Assembly: GCF_947242115.1 (NCBI RefSeq)
Contig: NC_074725.1
Span: forward strand, 15,005,511 to 15,069,510
Length of the DNA stretch: 64,000 nucleotides
Source: Biomphalaria glabrata
Lineage: Eukaryota > Mollusca > Gastropoda > Planorbidae
Direction: 5' to 3'
Shown here one piece after another: positions 1 through 13,565 of this stretch (position 1 is the stretch's first letter; each line of letters begins with the position of its first letter). Both the position numbers and the translations under genes were made by a program. The notes beneath the pieces were generated by a model that was not told the DNA's origin, ran no database searches, and was given only the letters and a program-made list of their open reading frames with translations.

Positions 1-1251
1 GCTAACTCACTAAGCACAGGGGGCATTACTAGTCTAAGCAAAGGAACATAACACTTGTGTAATCGAGACCATCGTTATAGAAGGCCTGAACACTACCTGC
101 AACATCAAAACCTGTGGACAGTGTAGACCAATAGCTCCTTGCCACATCCTACAGACTAATGGTCTTGGTGTAATGCATATCAGCAACAGGGTTAGATTTT
201 AAAAGTTGGTAACTGCTGAATGCTTACAATTTATTCTTGCATTTTTGTTCACAGCACCCCTTTTTGAGATTAGCCAAACCATTGGCAAGTTTGGTGCCAC
301 TGATAATGGCTGCCAAAGAAGCTCAAAAATCTGGTCATTAATGAATTGAAGAGATGAACGAAAAAAGTGAGTTGTACAGACAACATGAAAGAAATTTGTT
401 GACAAACAGAAAATGACGACAGTTATTGAAAATTCTCAACTAATGAGATGTTACATTCACCTGTCTTCAAGTTTTGTTTTTTCTTTGTATTTATATTTAG
501 CTGAATAGATTCAATGATTTTCTAAAAAAAAAAATGCTGCTAGATAATCATACTTACTCTTTTTAAGTGAGCATTAACTAAGGTAAATCCTGATTCTACA
601 TCATTCTGTTCTGTTTTTTTTTTTTTAAGTTTCAGCCTAGTACTATGCTAAAGAATGGGATTTTTATTTAGTTATATCAAACTTGTTTTGTTATAATTAC
701 TTTAAAAAGTTTGATTTTATATTAAAATTAAAAGTTATATATACATGAGTTGAAACACACAACTTGTTTTGTTTTTGGAATGTTGATATTTAGTTTGATG
801 ACTAATAAATAATGTTAGTGATACAAATGAATGTGGTAACATGCAAAGTACTATCTTGCACACTTTATGTTACACAAAACTCATTGAGTCTTTGAGCGGT
901 TATATACAGTACTTCCTTTAATTCACCAGTTGAACCTAAAACTAAGGCCAACAGTTCAACTCACCTTGAAAAATAAACTCATTGGAAGATGACATTTCTA
1001 TCACAATGATTGTCAAAATTGTTTGCACAAGACATTCAATTAATAACTAGCATTAATTTTTCCATATACTCACATTCAATAAGGTTTAATTATAAAAAGA
1101 AGTAGTTCTCATTTGCTGCTAAATGTTACCACTGGATCAAATGTTGAGTTTCCACAAGACAGTAATAGAATTAATCTACCTTTATCACCTCCATTATTTT
1201 TTTAATGTTGGATGTTTTGAAAAAATATAAACCATATAATATAACTAGGTC
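1..1251. other. AT-rich non-coding DNA, no gene seen
   Basis: Only short stop-rich reading frames on both strands, with no recognisable domain. Several T and A runs. It could be downstream or intronic DNA of a gene outside the window, but nothing here shows that. Confidence 0.5.
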
Positions 1252-1351
1252 GGGCTGTATCATGTGAGCTGATAATTGATGCTTGGAAGGAAATTTGGAC
1301 TTGGGCTGTATCATGTGAGCTGATAATTGATGCTAGGAAGGAAATTTTAAG
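1252..1351. repeat. 51-bp tandem duplication
   Basis: Two adjacent copies, the first at 1252-1302 and the second from 1303, both beginning gggctgtatcatgtgagctg and differing at few sites. It is a local duplication with no coding content. Confidence 0.85.
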
Positions 1352-2110
1352 ATGTTGCTTGGAATTTTATGAAATGTTTGATTTCTCGTTGAATACAGGA
1401 TGAGCACACAATCTTTACAACACCAAATGATGTTTTACATAAAGATTGTTCAATGTATGTGTGTGGATTTCTTATCATTGTAAACATTGAAATGGATAGC
1501 TCAGTAACCCTTTAGTAATAGTTTTTCTGTATGATGAGTTCTTTGTGTGTGTGTGTGTGATTGTAAATATTTTCAAATAAAGATCTTTGTCTTTAGAATA
1601 CAAAAAGGTTTTAAGTAACTTGTTAAAAGAAAAAAGAAATTTGCTCGCTAAATAGTCCTACTATTTTTTAAAATGAAATAAAAATGCACTGGTTTTACAT
1701 ATGATTAATTTTGTTATAGTTTGAAAATGTATTTGAATAAGATTGTATTATTAATTAGACTTGTATTTTATGTAATCTTTTGTGTAAGAAATATTGATTG
1801 TATAATGAAATAATCTAAGAATGTGTATGATTCATCATTGAATATTTCAGAACATATTCAATGTTGCACTTTTGATGTCTTAATGTCAAAGAATGCCATT
1901 TTTTAAATTCCATAAGTAAAAGAAAATCATATAGGATTTTATACTCAATGTATGTTTTAGGGTTTGGACAAATTGATGACATCTTGCATCCAGTGAGGGA
2001 AGGCAAACATAAAGAAAGAAACATGTTCACTTTTGTCTAGACTTTTTGTTCATTATTAAGAAATAAAATATAGCTAGACTGTGTGCTTGCAGTTTCTTAT
2101 GTGTGCTAAG
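1352..2110. other. AT-rich non-coding DNA
   Basis: No coding signal. A short (GT)n run lies near 1543-1559. Nothing else stands out. Confidence 0.5.
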
Positions 2111-2690
2111 AATTTCACAATACTTCACATTCACCACCTATCCCTTAGTTGAACCGTTGGGGCACCACACATTATCTGGTGACCGTCTTTCTCCTTTCTT
2201 TTGCCTTGAATAGAATCTATTTCAATGACAGGCCCATCCATTTTTCAGTGTTGTTTTCCCATCACTTTCTCTGTCTGCCTTTTCTTCATTTTCCTGGTAC
2301 TGTTCCCTGAGGGAATGTCTTAGGAAGCCCTGGGGACATTTTGGTATGGCCATAATTTTTTAGTTTGCATTTTTTAACAGTTGTCAACAGGTCATCGTGG
2401 GGCCCAATAGCCATTATGATCCTGTTTGTAATCTCCTAATTTGTGATGCAGTCTTAGTAGGTGATACCAAGAATCCTATCTCTTAAGTTTCATTACTAGG
2501 ATCCTTTTCTTTAGTTCTGCAATCAGGCCTTTCTTTTTAACCAAGACTCGTATTGCTATCCACAAGTGCTGCATATATCAGATGACAGAAGAAATTATAA
2601 CCATGTTGCTACTATGCTAAAATCGTTTTGTTTTAGTTGTTTTCCATGTAGACCGTCCCTCACTGGCATCCACTCTAAATAGTCCTATTA
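2110..2690 (-). mobile_element. Degraded LINE 3' end, reverse-transcriptase C-terminal region
   Basis: Read on the minus strand, this block gives broken stretches of the C-terminal region common to many invertebrate endonuclease-reverse transcriptase LINEs. An IGPHDDLLTTVK-like piece comes first, then a YGHTKMSPGL-like piece (family form YGHVTRSSGL), a QGTVPGK..RKGRQRK basic stretch, and finally WENNTEKWMGLS followed by CVVPQRF near the 3' end. Several in-frame stops show that it is long dead. The assignment rests on remembered family sequences, and the clade is not certain. Confidence 0.7.
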
Positions 2691-5600
2691 TTTTTTTTTT
2701 CTATTTTAGCTTGTATCCTAAGTTTGTATAACGTACAAGGTCAAGTTTTTTTGTTTGTTTTTTTAAACAAAGGCCTGATATTCTTATTTCATTTATACTA
2801 TATACATTATACATCACTATAATTATGGTGTTACTTCTGTGGTTCTGATACATGAAACTACATAAAAGCTTACATAATTGAAGGAATAAACAAATCAAAA
2901 ACAGGCTCCTGGAGTCTTGAATGATTACTCTGAAGAAGTAAAAGTATAAAATTCCCACTGAAACTGTTTTCCCTATTTTATTTGCAACATAAGATTTGAA
3001 TTCTTTATCTGTTGTTGTTTTTTATACATCAACCAAATTATATTGATGATTTACAGCCGTTTCTGTAAGTGTAGCAACATTTAGTTGTAATAATAAATAT
3101 GAAAAAAAGTATTTTCTTTAAAAAAAAATAAATATATATATATATTTCAATGTTTAGATTTACTATTTATTTCATTTTTTGTTTCATTTGTGATTTTCAT
3201 TTATGTTTTTATTTGGATGACTTGAACTTGATCATATTCTATGGTGCTCTCTGATTGTGTTGCTATAAAACAAAAATTAATTTCATTTTTAATTGATGAT
3301 GTTTCATAACAAACTATTGTGTATCATATATGTAGTATACATTTTGTTATTGTTGTTTTTAACAGAAGTTTGATTTTTATGTTTGGTTTATCTTTTGAAT
3401 AATTTAATAATTAATTTATGTTTTATTTATAGCTCATCCCACATTACCATTTTTAATGATCATAGCTTTTCTGACTTTTCTTGTCCTCGAAGCTTCCAGT
3501 TTTCTATTCATTGTTAGATTATTTAACCCTCCAAACTCCACATTGCTTCATTTGGTGATGTCTGTCAGACCCTGTTTTATTAAACTGTGTTAGTTGCTAT
3601 GATCACCTTGGCTGTAAGACAGTATGTATGAAATGTTTCAGTTCTTGTTCTTTAAACTTGGTAGGACCATTATAATATTTGAACACAGCTTACTATTCTC
3701 CTAGTGCATTGAAGAAGCTTGGTTTCTGAGCTTTGCTATGGAGTGAATCATTCATCAAACCAATCTTGTTCTCTCCGTTGCATAGTGGGCTGCTTCGCTT
3801 AACACAATCGATATTTCCCTTTTCAGTAGCAATTTTACAATTTAAAAATGGGCGCTAAATATAAACATGTTAGAATGAGCAAGGTTTGGCCATCAATGTC
3901 ATCATTAGGCCTACATTTGCAGAAATGTGTTTTTGGATCAGGTTTGTTTTTTTTGGAAATATCACCACAATTTATTCTTGAGAGACTGCATGAATGTATA
4001 ACAATAGGTTTATTTTGTTGAATGAAATGTGTACAGATCCTAAAGGCTGAATGAGCATCACTTATTGTACATTAAAGGATTCACTGATAGAGCAAGGGAT
4101 CAATGTTCAGTTGTTGTTACAACAGCATGGTACAGTATTCAGCCGATGCTTTAATTGTTGTGTTTTGTGTCAATACAAAGAGACTGGGTTTATGTACAAG
4201 AAAAAAGAAATATTTAGTTCTACCTAAAGTTTATTTTTACAGTGTTTTTTTTTTTTAGCCCTTGTTTGTTTTTGTTTTTTGTCTCTTATACTTAAAACTG
4301 TGTAAGATTGTATAAAAATGCTTTTAAAAAAATGAAATTCTTCCTCTTATTTCTTGAGTATTTTCTGTTGATTTTTTTTTTTTTGATAAAGCCAATAGTT
4401 TATTTGAACAGGGCATTTTAAACATTCATAAAAAAGAATAAACTTTTTTTCTTAAAGATATGAACTGTTAGTGAATTAATATTTAAAATCATTATTTTTT
4501 ACTTCTGGAACAGATCCTGGTCTGGGAAAATGTAATGGTAGTTTTTCCAGGGCATGTAGCCATTCCTTTTATTATATTGATCTTATTGTTACTATGTAAA
4601 TATGATGCCTTAGTTATTGAAGCATTATGTTTCAAGCACCTTTTAGTGTGGAAAAAAAAAGCTCAAATCATAGTAAATCAAAGCAAATCAATTGCTGTAC
4701 TGTAATCAGCAATAAATAATTTTTTTTTAAAACAAGTTAAGCATTAAACTTTAGATCTTGGTGTACATAGGGTAATCAGTTCTGTAAATAAATTTACCGT
4801 TTAATTTAAGATAATTATTTCAACTATCCTTTTTTTTTTCTGTTTATTTTTTTTGTCTATCTATATTCACTTCCACGTCATGGGCTGGACTAGTTAACAG
4901 AATCATGAATGTTTATAAATATATATTATAAATATTGTCTGCATGAGTTCAATGTTTGTTTCAGCTATTTAGGATAGTGAACAAATCTTATTTCTGGCTT
5001 TTGGAGTTGGAATATTACATTCATCAATACTTCAATGCATATGTTATTTGTTTTAACCATTGTTTCATTTATGCAATTTTAATACTTTTTACATTATTTT
5101 TTTTTTACCCTTGCATAACATATACCATTTTTAACTTTTTGAAAGTCTTTTATTCTGTCTACTCTTTCTAGCAAGAGATTTCTTAATCTCATAGCCTTAT
5201 AGCCATCAGTGCATCTTTATTCTAGTTAGCTAATTATTATTAGAGGAATCAAATTATCTAGGATATCTGTATACACTTCATTCTGTCATTGAAAAGTTTG
5301 ACCATTGCTTATGTGTTAAATATACTGCTTAACAAAACTTCTGGTAGGTGGCATACATATCACTTAAATCTTGTTTTTAAAAAATCTATATATAAAATTT
5401 AAAAAAATGGCAACAAATGAATGAGTCTCATGGACACTGATAAGTTGAAAAAACTTATTAAAAAATATTTCTCTAAAGTTACATCTGAGCAAAAGGCTAT
5501 TCTATATCTGTTAATAGAATGAGTACAATTTTACCAATACTAGTTCCCTGTTGATCATTATGTGCTGTTTTGTGGAGTCTAACATTTACTTTGATATTTT

Positions 5601-5735
5601 TCTGATTAGACATGTAAGTCTGTTATGTCCAAAGTCAGCATTACTTAACGATGTGAAGTCCCTGAAAAACATACCTATGGTTTCTTTTGACCACTTTAAT
5701 TTTGTCTTTCTCATTCTAAAAGGGTTCCAGTCTAG
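2691..5735. other. AT-rich non-coding DNA
   Basis: No exon, RNA gene or clear repeat boundary recognised over 3 kb. There are many poly-T and poly-A tracts and a short TA run near 3130-3145. Reading frames are short and give low-complexity hydrophobic peptides typical of AT-rich DNA. Confidence 0.5.
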
Positions 5736-6045
5736 TGCCTCTATTCAGCAGAAGATTCATATTGATATTTGACTTATGTTCAATTTAATTTCATTCTAAT
5801 CACTGCAGCTGTATCCTCTCCTCAGCTTGTTATTGGGTTGAAGAAGCATTTTTTTTTTAGAAAGGACAGCATTATGACAACTATGGCAATTACATTAACA
5901 GCTGCATCTTTTAGTTTGTTTCTAGAAATGATCCATTCCCTTTGGAACCGTTCATGTGACTAAAGAGACCAATCCTTGATACACATTGCATGTTCACAAG
6001 TTAGACATATCTAATTACCAGGCACTGTAGCACTTTCAGCCTTTT
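5735..6045 (-). mobile_element. Old LINE 3' fragment (zinc-finger end)
   Basis: On the minus strand about 5930-6030 encodes a VSRIGLFSH-like peptide. This matches the zinc-finger C terminus (CVSRIGLFSHTRSC) of the LINE copy at 55926-56770. The nucleotide string gactaaagagaccaatccttg is nearly identical in both. The rest of the fragment is too diverged to read, and its limits are approximate. Confidence 0.6.
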
Positions 6046-7033
6046 TCCTGTGAGCAAGAAATTTTTTTATTTGTTTTTTATAGTTCTTGTTAATTTAGTA
6101 TTATGGTATTTCTGGATTGGGATAACCAAGTATGAACAATCTAATGTATCATGTAACTTAAGGAAACTAATCTAAAAAGTAATAATTGTGCAACGCTGTT
6201 ATAATATAGTTCTTATTAGTTCCATCTATTCCAGACTGCACTTGCAAATGTAAGAAAGCACAATTAGCTTCCACCAAGTTCTTCCATTTCAGTTAAATTT
6301 GAATAAGTATACATCTTTGTTTCAATGTATCTGCAGTTATCACCCCACTTTTATTATGTAGCCTTTTTCTTGTTGGCCAAAAGTAATTTGAAAACAAAGT
6401 AATAATAATAGTAGTAGTATAGTGTTGATTAGCAACTTCTTTCTTCTGCTTTATAAACACTTTGTAACACATTAAACATTAATGCAGAATTTTAAAGGAT
6501 GAATTTTGAAATGAAATTGTGTTAAGGAAAGTTTAAAAAAAAAAAAAGTTTATAATCTTTAGAGAATTAGTATACAAGTTCTCTGCACTGGCATCAAATA
6601 GAGAATAATAAATATCACTTTATTGAACATGCAGTCCATAGACTAGTGAGATCTGATGTTAATCACATTATTTTGAAATAGTTTGATGCAGCCATTGATC
6701 AACTGTGCAGTACTATTTGTAAGAGTATTCATGTAAGAGATAAAGCTTCTGTTTTTAGTTCGAGAATAAATTCAAGTAGTGAAAGATGGTCTCTGTTTAT
6801 TGTTAGATATTAATGTAAGCTGCTTATTTCATTAACTTGGTTGAATTTTAATCTTTCTGCATCTACAAAGGAAGTGTACATACATGATTTGCTTGCTTAT
6901 TGTATTAAAATAAATAAATGTCCATTGATTTTTACACCAAGTATTTGTTCATTAGACATGCTTAGCTACTTAACAAACAGCTACAAATTTGTTTTTTGTT
7001 TCACGTTTTGGGTTTCTTTTAGAACTATATCCT
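6046..7033. other. AT-rich non-coding DNA
   Basis: No gene or repeat recognised. This is the sequence into which the 7047-9164 LINE landed at its right-hand end. Confidence 0.45.
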
Positions 7034-9177
7034 AAACCCAACTCCCTGGCTTCAGGAAAGCAAGTAGAACAGAAGACCACCTCTTTCGTTTTATCCAGGA
7101 CACAGTAGAAGGGTTTCATGAAAACAAGCACACTGCAGCAGTATTTATAGATTTGCAGCAAGCCTATGATAGAGTGTGGAGAAAAGGTCTATTTTTGAAG
7201 ATGAAAAAAATGGGCATCCATGGAAAAATGTACAGCTGGATCAGGGCATTCTTAAAAAACAGAACCATCCAAACCCGATTCGAAGGTGTCATCTCTAGTA
7301 AAAAAGTTTGAAAGAAGGACTACCACAAGTTTCAGCCCTTAGCTGCACTCTCTTTCTAATCTTCATGAATGACCTCCCGGACCTCATTTCGGTCAATAAG
7401 GCACTTTAAGCAGACGACCTTTTAATTTGGACTACAGAGAAATATCCAGTGCTGATTAGATCCAAACTAAATAGAGCCCTCACAACTATCTCCACATATT
7501 CAAAATTATGGAAAATGGAAATAAACAAAGAAAAGTCAGTTTATTCAATCTTTAGCCACAGCAACAAAACAGCAAAAAGAAACTACATCCTAAAAATAGA
7601 CTCACAGCCAATAACTAAAGAAGAAAATCCAACATATCTTGGTGTAAAACTAGACCAAAGACTGACTCTAAAACACTTTATGGCAGATTTAAAAGAAAAA
7701 GCATCACAAAGATTAAACATAATAAAACACCTAGCAGGAACATCCTGGGGAGCTGAAAAGAAAACCTTAAGACAGTTATACACTGGATACGTCAGATCTG
7801 TAATGGATAACTGTCTCTCCATACAAGTAGCTGCCAACAAAACCTATCAATCATCATTAGATACAATCCAAAACCAAGCCTTGCGGCTAATTAGTGGAGG
7901 TATGAGAACTACTCCCACAGCAGCCTGTGAAATAGACTCCAATATTGAACCTCTTAAGTTAAGGCGCAACAGAGCAGCATTAGAAGCTATTGAGAGATAC
8001 AGAAGGTTGGAGGACGATCATCCAAATAAATTACTAACACAGAGAAATAAGAAAAACAAAAAAAAGCAAAGGACTCTGATCCAACTTACTGACGAACTAG
8101 CCCTAAAACACCACCTACCCTATAACAGAGAAAAAATTAAAAGATTTTCAAACATTACACCAGGACTAAACTACAAACAACCAACCATCAAAACACATTT
8201 ACTAAATAACACCTTAACAAAAGAATCAAATCCACTGGAGCTCAAAGTAGGCACGCTTGAAACAAAACAGCTATCCATATTTATACAGACGGATCGGCTT
8301 TCAAAGCCACCATCAATGCTGGTCTTGGTGCCTTCCTGGTCTTCCCTAAAAATAAACACTTTGAGATAAGCGCACCCTGTGGCGATTACTGCTCAAACTT
8401 CCAAGCCGAAATTGAGGCAATTACCATAGCACTCCAGACAGTGGAAAACAAATTATATGAAGGAGTGCAACCACCATCAGATATTGTTGTCTTTACAGAC
8501 TCCCAATCTACTCTGCAAGCACTTAACAGCAGCACCTCAAACAGCCCAAGAGAGTTGACAACACTCATTGTGATAATCCATCAGATGATATCGAAATTAA
8601 ATATCAATATTACACTACAGTGGATCCCTGGACACATTGGCATCATGGGAAATGAAAAGGCAGATAAGCTATCAAAGGCAGGTTCATCATGGAACAACCA
8701 AATAGACCTGTTAACTTCCTCACCCTAAGGTCAATGTTAGTCAACAATCACAAAGAGGAGTGGCTCAATCAATGGGCATCAGGAAACACAGGCAGAGCCA
8801 TGTACAAAGAAATGACTACGCCTAACAAACTGGACAGTATTAACTTCCTCCTACGCAAAGAACAATCTACAATCTTCCAACTAAGAACAGGACACACACC
8901 ACTATTAAATAACCACCTGAACAAAATAAACTCCACACAACTCCCCCTTTGCAGACTATGCGCCCACCCCTTTGAAACCGTAAACCATATCCTCTTTGAA
9001 TGCCCCTCCCTAACCCACCTTAGGCAGACCCTACTTCCACTACAGCCCAACATAACCAACACCCTGTACGGCAGTGCTGAAGAAAACAGCACACTTTTTT
9101 TCCTTGGCACAGTCTGCAAAAGAGCTCACAGCTCAGCAGCAATAAAGCTGGCTAGAAGAAGAAGAAACCCAACTCCC
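7034..9177 (+). mobile_element. 5'-truncated I-clade-like LINE with 13-bp target duplication
   Basis: The insert is 7047-9164 (2118 bp), flanked by the direct repeat AAACCCAACTCCC at 7034-7046 and 9165-9177 and ending in a (GAA)n tail. It begins inside the reverse transcriptase (FRKASRTEDHLFRF, then VFIDLQQAYDRVW). It runs through the thumb region, an RNase H domain (YTDGSAFKAT near 8285, VFTDSQSTLQAL near 8490, WIPGHIGIMGNEKAD near 8620) and a CRLC..H..C zinc knuckle near 8950. The RT active-site box reads AL-stop-ADD near 7404 and there are frame changes near 7310, 8280 and 8690, so it cannot encode active ORF2. Truncation in the 5' direction is normal for target-primed insertion. Confidence 0.92.
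7449..8369 (+). pseudogene. LINE reverse transcriptase (C-terminal half) remnant
   Basis: The longest open stretch (306 codons) of the 7047-9164 LINE. It covers the palm end and thumb of the RT: YLGVKLDQRLTLKHF, then SWGAEKKTLRQLY, then ALRLISGGMRTTPTAA, all typical of I/Jockey-type RTs with RNase H. The RNase H domain follows in another frame. It is not a host gene, and the apparent start codon is arbitrary. Confidence 0.88.
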
Positions 9178-9207
9178 ACAGGACATGTTTGTCAACCATC
9201 AAGATAG
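8441..9207 (+). pseudogene. LINE RNase H and zinc-knuckle remnant
   Basis: Two overlapping frames carry the end of the LINE ORF2. First come the RNase H motifs VFTDSQSTLQ and WIPGHIGIMGNEKADKLSKAG. Then, one frame over, RSMLVNNHKEEWLNQW to the zinc knuckle CRLCAHPFETVNHILFEC. The frame change lies near 8690-8720. Coding runs up to the (GAA)n tail at about 9152-9164; the residues after that belong to flanking DNA. Confidence 0.85.
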
Positions 9208-9612
9208 TCCAAAACACATCCAAAATGACCAGCCAGCCATCCAAAATTGATAAATCCCAGTTACAAAAATAAATAACCTGATTGCTGGAATTCCTGATGA
9301 TAGCAGTTACAAATAATTTTGCTGGAATTTCTGATGATGGCATGGTATGAATAGCCAAACTTAGAAATCAAAATTTCAGTACTGACTATTTAAAAGAAAT
9401 AATTTTAAAATATGAACTGAATCAGAGCATATCTTTATCTTTTCTATCCAGCAAAATGACAAAAATAAAACATGAATTTAAAAATGAGAATTGAATCTGA
9501 GCATGTCTCTATCCAAAACAGTGACATTTATTAGTAGTAACCAAAACTTATTTATTGTAAATCTGTGACACACAAAATAATTGAAAGTTTCCCTAACATC
9601 TCCTTAAAGGAT
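9178..9612. other. Non-coding, nothing recognised
   Basis: Short AT-rich gap between the LINE insertion and the first SINE. 'agcatatctttatc' and 'agcatgtctctatcc' recur about 65 bp apart, hinting at a weak local duplication. Confidence 0.4.
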
Positions 9613-9776
9613 AAGTGTTTGTTTGTGTTACACGTTTCGGATGTTCCTTCTCAGTTGAAGATAATTTATTTCCTATTGCAAGCGTCCCGCAAGAGGATGG
9701 GAATAGCGGGCAGGGTATGAACCTGGGACAATCGACAAGTTCGAACGACAATCCAGCACGCACAACCAGGAAGACA
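9613..9776 (-). mobile_element. tRNA-derived SINE, diverged copy 1
   Basis: Same family as the five other copies here. On the minus strand a tRNA-like head is followed by a B-box-like stretch (CCAGGTTCATACCC), the cctgcccgc..cccatcc..cctgcggga body and the ttcaactctgaaggaacatccgaaa tail. This is the most diverged copy by eye; its A box and body carry several changes. Confidence 0.85.
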
Positions 9777-12062
9777 ATGTTTCAGCAAATATTTATTTTT
9801 TGCACTACGAATAATAAGTAATGAAGGGAAGAAATGATTTCAAACTAAAATAGACAAAAATAAGGCAACCAACCAAAACAATGTGATCCGGTAAACAAAC
9901 TTTAATTTTCATTACAGCAGTTCATAATTATAATAAAATGGTTGAAAAACATTGTTCCGACAAAAAGCTAAATCGATACAAAAGTTAAAAAGCGCAAAAA
10001 GAACATACTTTGAATTATTTTTAATTTAAGAAATCACATTTGATTGACTTTTTAATATAATAGCCAAAGAATAAAAACTCAAAATATTTCATCCAAATGG
10101 AAGACAATGATACCATAGCTCTAGACTGTATAGTTTTTAAAACTTGATAATATTTGTTGATATCCTCTTAAAAATAATATCACACAAACAGGAGAAAAAC
10201 TGTAATTTCATTAAATGTGCTACATAAATATAAAGACACAACCTATTGTTAAAAATGTAATTTGTGGAAAAAAAAATTACTGGCTCAAATTTAAAAAAAA
10301 CAAAAATATGATGGAAGGAATAATTAAATGCCAAAAGATTATGGTACCGGTAATTCATTTTTGGATTTAATAAAAGTTTAGTGCACGATGTCTTTACTTA
10401 GTAAGTCTTCACAATATAATTTCCTTTTCTTAAATCTTGTTTTTTTTTAAATAGTAACATAGAAAAAAAAAAAGTAATTATTTTATATACCCGTTGTGTG
10501 AATATCAAGGTTTTAGTGATTATGTAAAGAGGTAGCCAGAGGAAAAGGGAGCTGTGGTTACTGCAGAGTGGAGTCATGGAGAGAAAACAAACATAAAACT
10601 ACTGGCTTGAAATAAGACTAAGTGCCTAAGATAGTGCTAAAGAAATTTATAAGCTAAAATAGAGTTAGTAGATCAAAGGAGGAAGAAGCTTCAATCGGCA
10701 AAGAGAATATCTAAAAAAAAACTTTTAAAAAATGGCATTATGTTAGCTTTTTACAAAGAATAAAATGGGGAAAGATTTCACTAGCAAGACATTTGCTACT
10801 TATAATAATAGTTCTAGTACAGAAGTTAATGATGACTAGATTTTTTAACTGTAGGACAACTGTTGCCCCTTGGACAGAATGGTACTAAGTTTGTATGTAC
10901 AGTTTCCCTTCCAGACTAAAAAGCAAGTGAAACAGATATGCTAAGTAAGCATACCTAGGAAATAAGCCTCAGCGTACTGTAAAAGGAAAGCACATTTCCA
11001 ATCAATCTACAGAATCCCATTAAGTGGGGACTTACAATGGATAGCCCATGTAATTATTCAATTGGATTGATCAAAAAGAGTTTGACTACATTTGATTATC
11101 TAACATTATTTTTTTTTGCAGGCTGATGTATTTACTGGGGAAAAAAAAAGAAAACTTCAATGCCAAGCAAGTGACAAAAGAGGAAGAACATATTAACAAG
11201 TCGACTGATATTTGTTCCTAATCAGACCCAGACAAAAGCTCTGTAAAGTTAGGATTTTTTTGACAAATTGAAAGGATTGTACTAAAATGTAAACACAATT
11301 CATGTTTGGAGGCATAGAAAAAAAAAAAAGGATTAACTCAACCATAACCTGGTCATTAAAAAGGAAGCTCTATGTACAGATAGCATTTAGACTTCAAATG
11401 TACATTTACAATTCCCTGCTCCAGCTTATAATAATGTTTTACAATTAAATATATTAAAGATATAGTGCTATGAAAAGAATTGAAGGAAAAAAAAAAACAT
11501 CACACATTTTCAGACTCAAGAAAAGCAACCAAAACCAAATCAGTATGTCAAACATTTGATCAAATGTCATCCAAAATTGTGCTAGGCATATCATAGCAAT
11601 GTCTCAAAAAAAAAAAAAAAAAAAAAACTCTTCTTCATCAACAAGAAGATAAAGCTGAAACACTCTCATGTTATGATTTTGAAATGTACAACATCTACAT
11701 AAGCTTAAAAGTGCATTGAAAACAGACAACCAAATGTACAAAATTTACAAATAAACCACAACATCTAACAATATCTTCGTGCTACATGCAACAAGTTAAC
11801 AGAAATAAAGACAATTGGCATCACATGAATAATATCATTGTTTTTAAAGCTTCGTATAGATACATTTTCCTTTGTTTATCATCAAACATTGTTTACCAAG
11901 GTAGGAGACAAATGGAGTATACTTATGCTGCTAGGAAGTAAGCAGGCATTGTTTTCAGCAGTTAATTCACTGGACTTTTTTCCTGCACTTTCTGTTGTTT
12001 CATTGGAAAATAAACTTATAGTAACACCTCAACTAGAAAGGGGATCTTAATGGACAATAATG
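9777..12062. other. AT-rich non-coding DNA
   Basis: No coding region or RNA gene recognised. Long A tracts occur near 11320, 11490 and 11608. Reading frames are short and low in complexity. Confidence 0.5.
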
Positions 12063-12222
12063 TTTTTGTAAACACTGTTTTGGATGTTCCTTCGGAGTTG
12101 AAGATAATTTACTTACTACTTCAAACCTCCTGCAGGACGATGGGGGATGGAGCTAGCAGGGTTTGAACCCAGGACCATCAGAATGAAAGTCCAGCGCGCA
12201 AGCCACATGACCAGGCAGCCAC
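12063..12222 (-). mobile_element. tRNA-derived SINE, copy 2
   Basis: Minus-strand SINE whose head ggctgcctggtcatgtgg carries the A-box region, followed by a B box GGTTCAAACCC. The body and tail are shared with the other copies. Moderately diverged. Confidence 0.9.
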
Positions 12223-13095
12223 ATGTTCTTGATGAAGTGTATAACAGTACTTAGTATAAAAAATGTGATAGTAAAATTGGTCATGTCATTTATTTTACAA
12301 ACAGCTTTAAAATTACTATCACAAAAAAAAATATTGTGAAACAGACTCTTTCCTAAGAGAATGCTGATAACAGGACCCTAACTTTGGTTAACAAATACAC
12401 AAACATTTACAATTGAAAAAGCTTTTATAATTAGCTAAACAATATCTAAGTTTGGGTGCACAGTGATCAACTGTCACAGTTAAGACAGATGCAAACAGTT
12501 AGACTACAAAAAAATGTAACAAAAAAAAATGCTTTTCTGTAATCTTATTTGCTAATAAAAATGATAAGCTTAGAAAAAACAAAACCACTGCCTTATGATT
12601 TGTGCTGAGTGGATGAGTACATACAAGCATCATTTTTTACATCTATCAACTTTGTGAACGTGAACGAATGCATAAATTTTCTTTTTCTACATCTGATACA
12701 CATTATAAGTAAATAGAACATATGAATCCAATCACTATGCCATTTACTATCAACTAATAAAACTATCTTGGTTATGTTTAAATATACAAGTTTACTTTTT
12801 AAAATAAAGTAAAATGTATAATTTACTTGTCTAGCTAAAATGATATACTTATGTACTTATCCTATGTACTCATTTGAAAGACTATTACAATTTTAAATAC
12901 AAATTTTATTGTTTTTCTAATTCACAAATCTTTACAGAATACACACACAAAATAAAAACAATTCACTTAGATTTACATTTCTGAGTCCATATAAATATAT
13001 TGTTGTGGAGTGTCAACAACTCATCAAAAAGAAACAAAAATCTTATGGGATGTAGATTTAGAATAAATATACACAACAGATTCCGTAAGGTTGTC
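12223..13095. other. AT-rich non-coding DNA
   Basis: Nothing recognised beyond A/T tracts. Confidence 0.45.
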
Positions 13096-13565
13096 ATTGC
13101 CGCAACTGGTAACTGATCTAATAATTACTCCACTACCTATAAAACGCTTCCAATGACATGCGCCTCAAATAGCCTCTGACAACCAGTCCAACTCCTGGCC
13201 CTTATGTGTGGCTCAGATATTAAGTCCAACGGAACTGTTTACACTAACAGGAAGTGGGGCAAAGGTGAGTAACTGGTGCCTAAACCAGTAAGCTTTGTGC
13301 AGGAGGGGCCTGTTAGCCTTGGCTGGCTACTCACCTAGGAGTAGGAAAACTAAAAATTCAAACCTCTGCTACCTTGCAGCTATACCCTCATATGGGAGTC
13401 AACCCTGAGGAAAATATCAGGACTCCTGCAGCTCAATGGCAGTTTGCAGCACACAGTGCTACACCCTGGCAGAGTATGCAACGCCGCTGATCCCAAACTG
13501 TATCAGCACCTACTGTTCCTTTGGATACATCAGCTGCATGGAGAATGGAGGAATGCTGTGTGGGT
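13096..13565. repeat. Probable dispersed repeat, likely LINE untranslated end
   Basis: About 470 bp with base composition clearly richer in GC than its flanks and no open frame. Phrases such as ggtgagtaactggtgcctaa and gcaggaggggcctgttagcc resemble a repeat I remember from molluscan LINE ends, but I cannot name it. The limits come from the composition change only. It could instead be an old exon-free unique segment. Confidence 0.4.
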
